Assembly: GCF_015476545.1 (NCBI RefSeq)
Contig: NZ_JADMKV010000038.1
Location: 1 to 43,073 of the forward strand
Direction: 5' to 3'
Source: Methylobacter sp. BlB1
Lineage (GTDB): Bacteria > Pseudomonadota > Gammaproteobacteria > Methylococcales > Methylomonadaceae
DNA: 43,073 nucleotides
Shown here: piece after piece, positions 42,926-43,073 of the stretch
Layout of the letters: every line of letters begins with the position of its first letter
How positions within the stretch are numbered: the first letter of the stretch is position 1
The notes under the pieces: model-generated
Told to the model about the DNA's origin: nothing
What the model saw: only the letters and a program-made list of their open reading frames with translations
The model's database searches: none
Made by a program: the position numbers and the translations under genes

Positions 42926-43073
42926 TTAAAGATTGTAATAGCTTGAACTCAACAAGAGGCGAGTACCGGCTCGTTGGATTTTATGGATAATCGGGCATGA
43001 TACTGAGTCGGTGTTGCCAGTACAGCTCTCCACCAATTGGGACAAGGCCGCCTCCATCATGCGTAAGCCTTCA
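42926..43073 (-). CDS. C-terminus of a MerR-family metal-responsive regulator (partial)
   Basis: The last 48 codons of a gene entering from the right. EGLRMMEAALSQLVESCTGNTDSVSCPIIHKIQ matches the dimerisation helix and metal-binding loop of MerR-type regulators (RMEAxLSxLVxxC...CPLI). The second Cys (VSCP) is present. The first of the mercury-MerR pair (in VCAC) is Glu here, with a Cys two residues later, so the metal may not be Hg2+. The DNA-binding part lies outside the window. Confidence 0.7.
   Translation of the reverse strand, partial: EGLRMMEAALSQLVESCTGNTDSVSCPIIHKIQRAGTRLLLSSSYYNL

Noticed and set aside
42926-43073. Assignment as mercury MerR
   Set aside because: The Cys pattern differs from the VCAC...SCP of Hg-MerR, and no mer genes are seen in the window.

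Overview
The window looks like an accessory region of a gammaproteobacterial chromosome or large plasmid. The gene set (Cus/Cop copper genes, rubredoxin, a NUC1 nuclease with a Tyr/Gly-rich repeat) would suit a methane- or methanol-oxidising gammaproteobacterium, but that is inference. No rRNA, tRNA, CRISPR array or replication origin was seen.

Layout. (1) 1-6373, AT-rich and gene-poor: the end of a polymorphic toxin module (candidate adaptor, HNH/LHH nuclease toxin, start of a candidate immunity gene), a secreted NUC1 nuclease, a rubredoxin between two small hairpin repeats, and a NERD nuclease-like protein with a zinc ribbon. (2) 6374-11755, GC-rich: integrative-element cargo (lipoprotein, unknown protein, Uma2 nuclease, DUF1173 protein, integrase-like proteins). 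The integrase gene at the right edge has lost its N-terminus at a transposon end. (3) About 11725-15460: a transposon with a serine resolvase, a DDE transposase and a TniB/TnsC-like ATPase. It has a seven-unit repeat array at its left end, a resolvase-proximal palindrome at its right, and a 253-bp miniature inverted-repeat element just beyond. (4) 15527-40350: a large metal-resistance island, mostly copper/silver. (5) 40351-43073: an AT-rich orphan restriction-endonuclease-like gene, a decayed copy of a copS 3' end, a carboxymuconolactone decarboxylase-family protein and the C-terminus of a MerR-type regulator.

The metal island has three blocks. Block A (32293 down to 18667, minus strand) is a tightly packed seven-gene operon: DUF2933 membrane peptide, a methyltransferase-like membrane domain fused to a P2-type ATPase, a soluble SAM methyltransferase, CusC-, CusB- and CusA-like efflux subunits, and a 1215-residue fusion of a membrane-anchored HD-GYP domain, two heavy-metal-binding motifs and a complete Cu+-type P1B ATPase. 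A hairpin terminator follows. Block B (18409 down to 15527) encodes an unusual Met-rich exported protein, an outer-membrane beta-barrel-like protein and a small lipoprotein. Block C (38144 down to 33618 plus 38285 up to 40350) holds copB, the copA multicopper oxidase, a frameshifted His-rich peptide gene, a CusF-like fragment, a DUF411 protein and a cytochrome c with a His-rich tail. Next to these are the divergent copR/copS regulators. Two near-identical palindromes (ATTACA-N4-TGTAAT) in the two control regions are the likely CopR operators.

The best candidate for something undescribed is Block A. Two P-type ATPases in one operon each carry an unrelated enzymatic or signalling domain at the N-terminus (HD-GYP on one, ICMT/PEMT-like on the other). 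This suggests that copper efflux is physically tied to cyclic-di-GMP turnover. The second ATPase also carries an in-frame palindromic element and lacks two canonical calcium-site residues.
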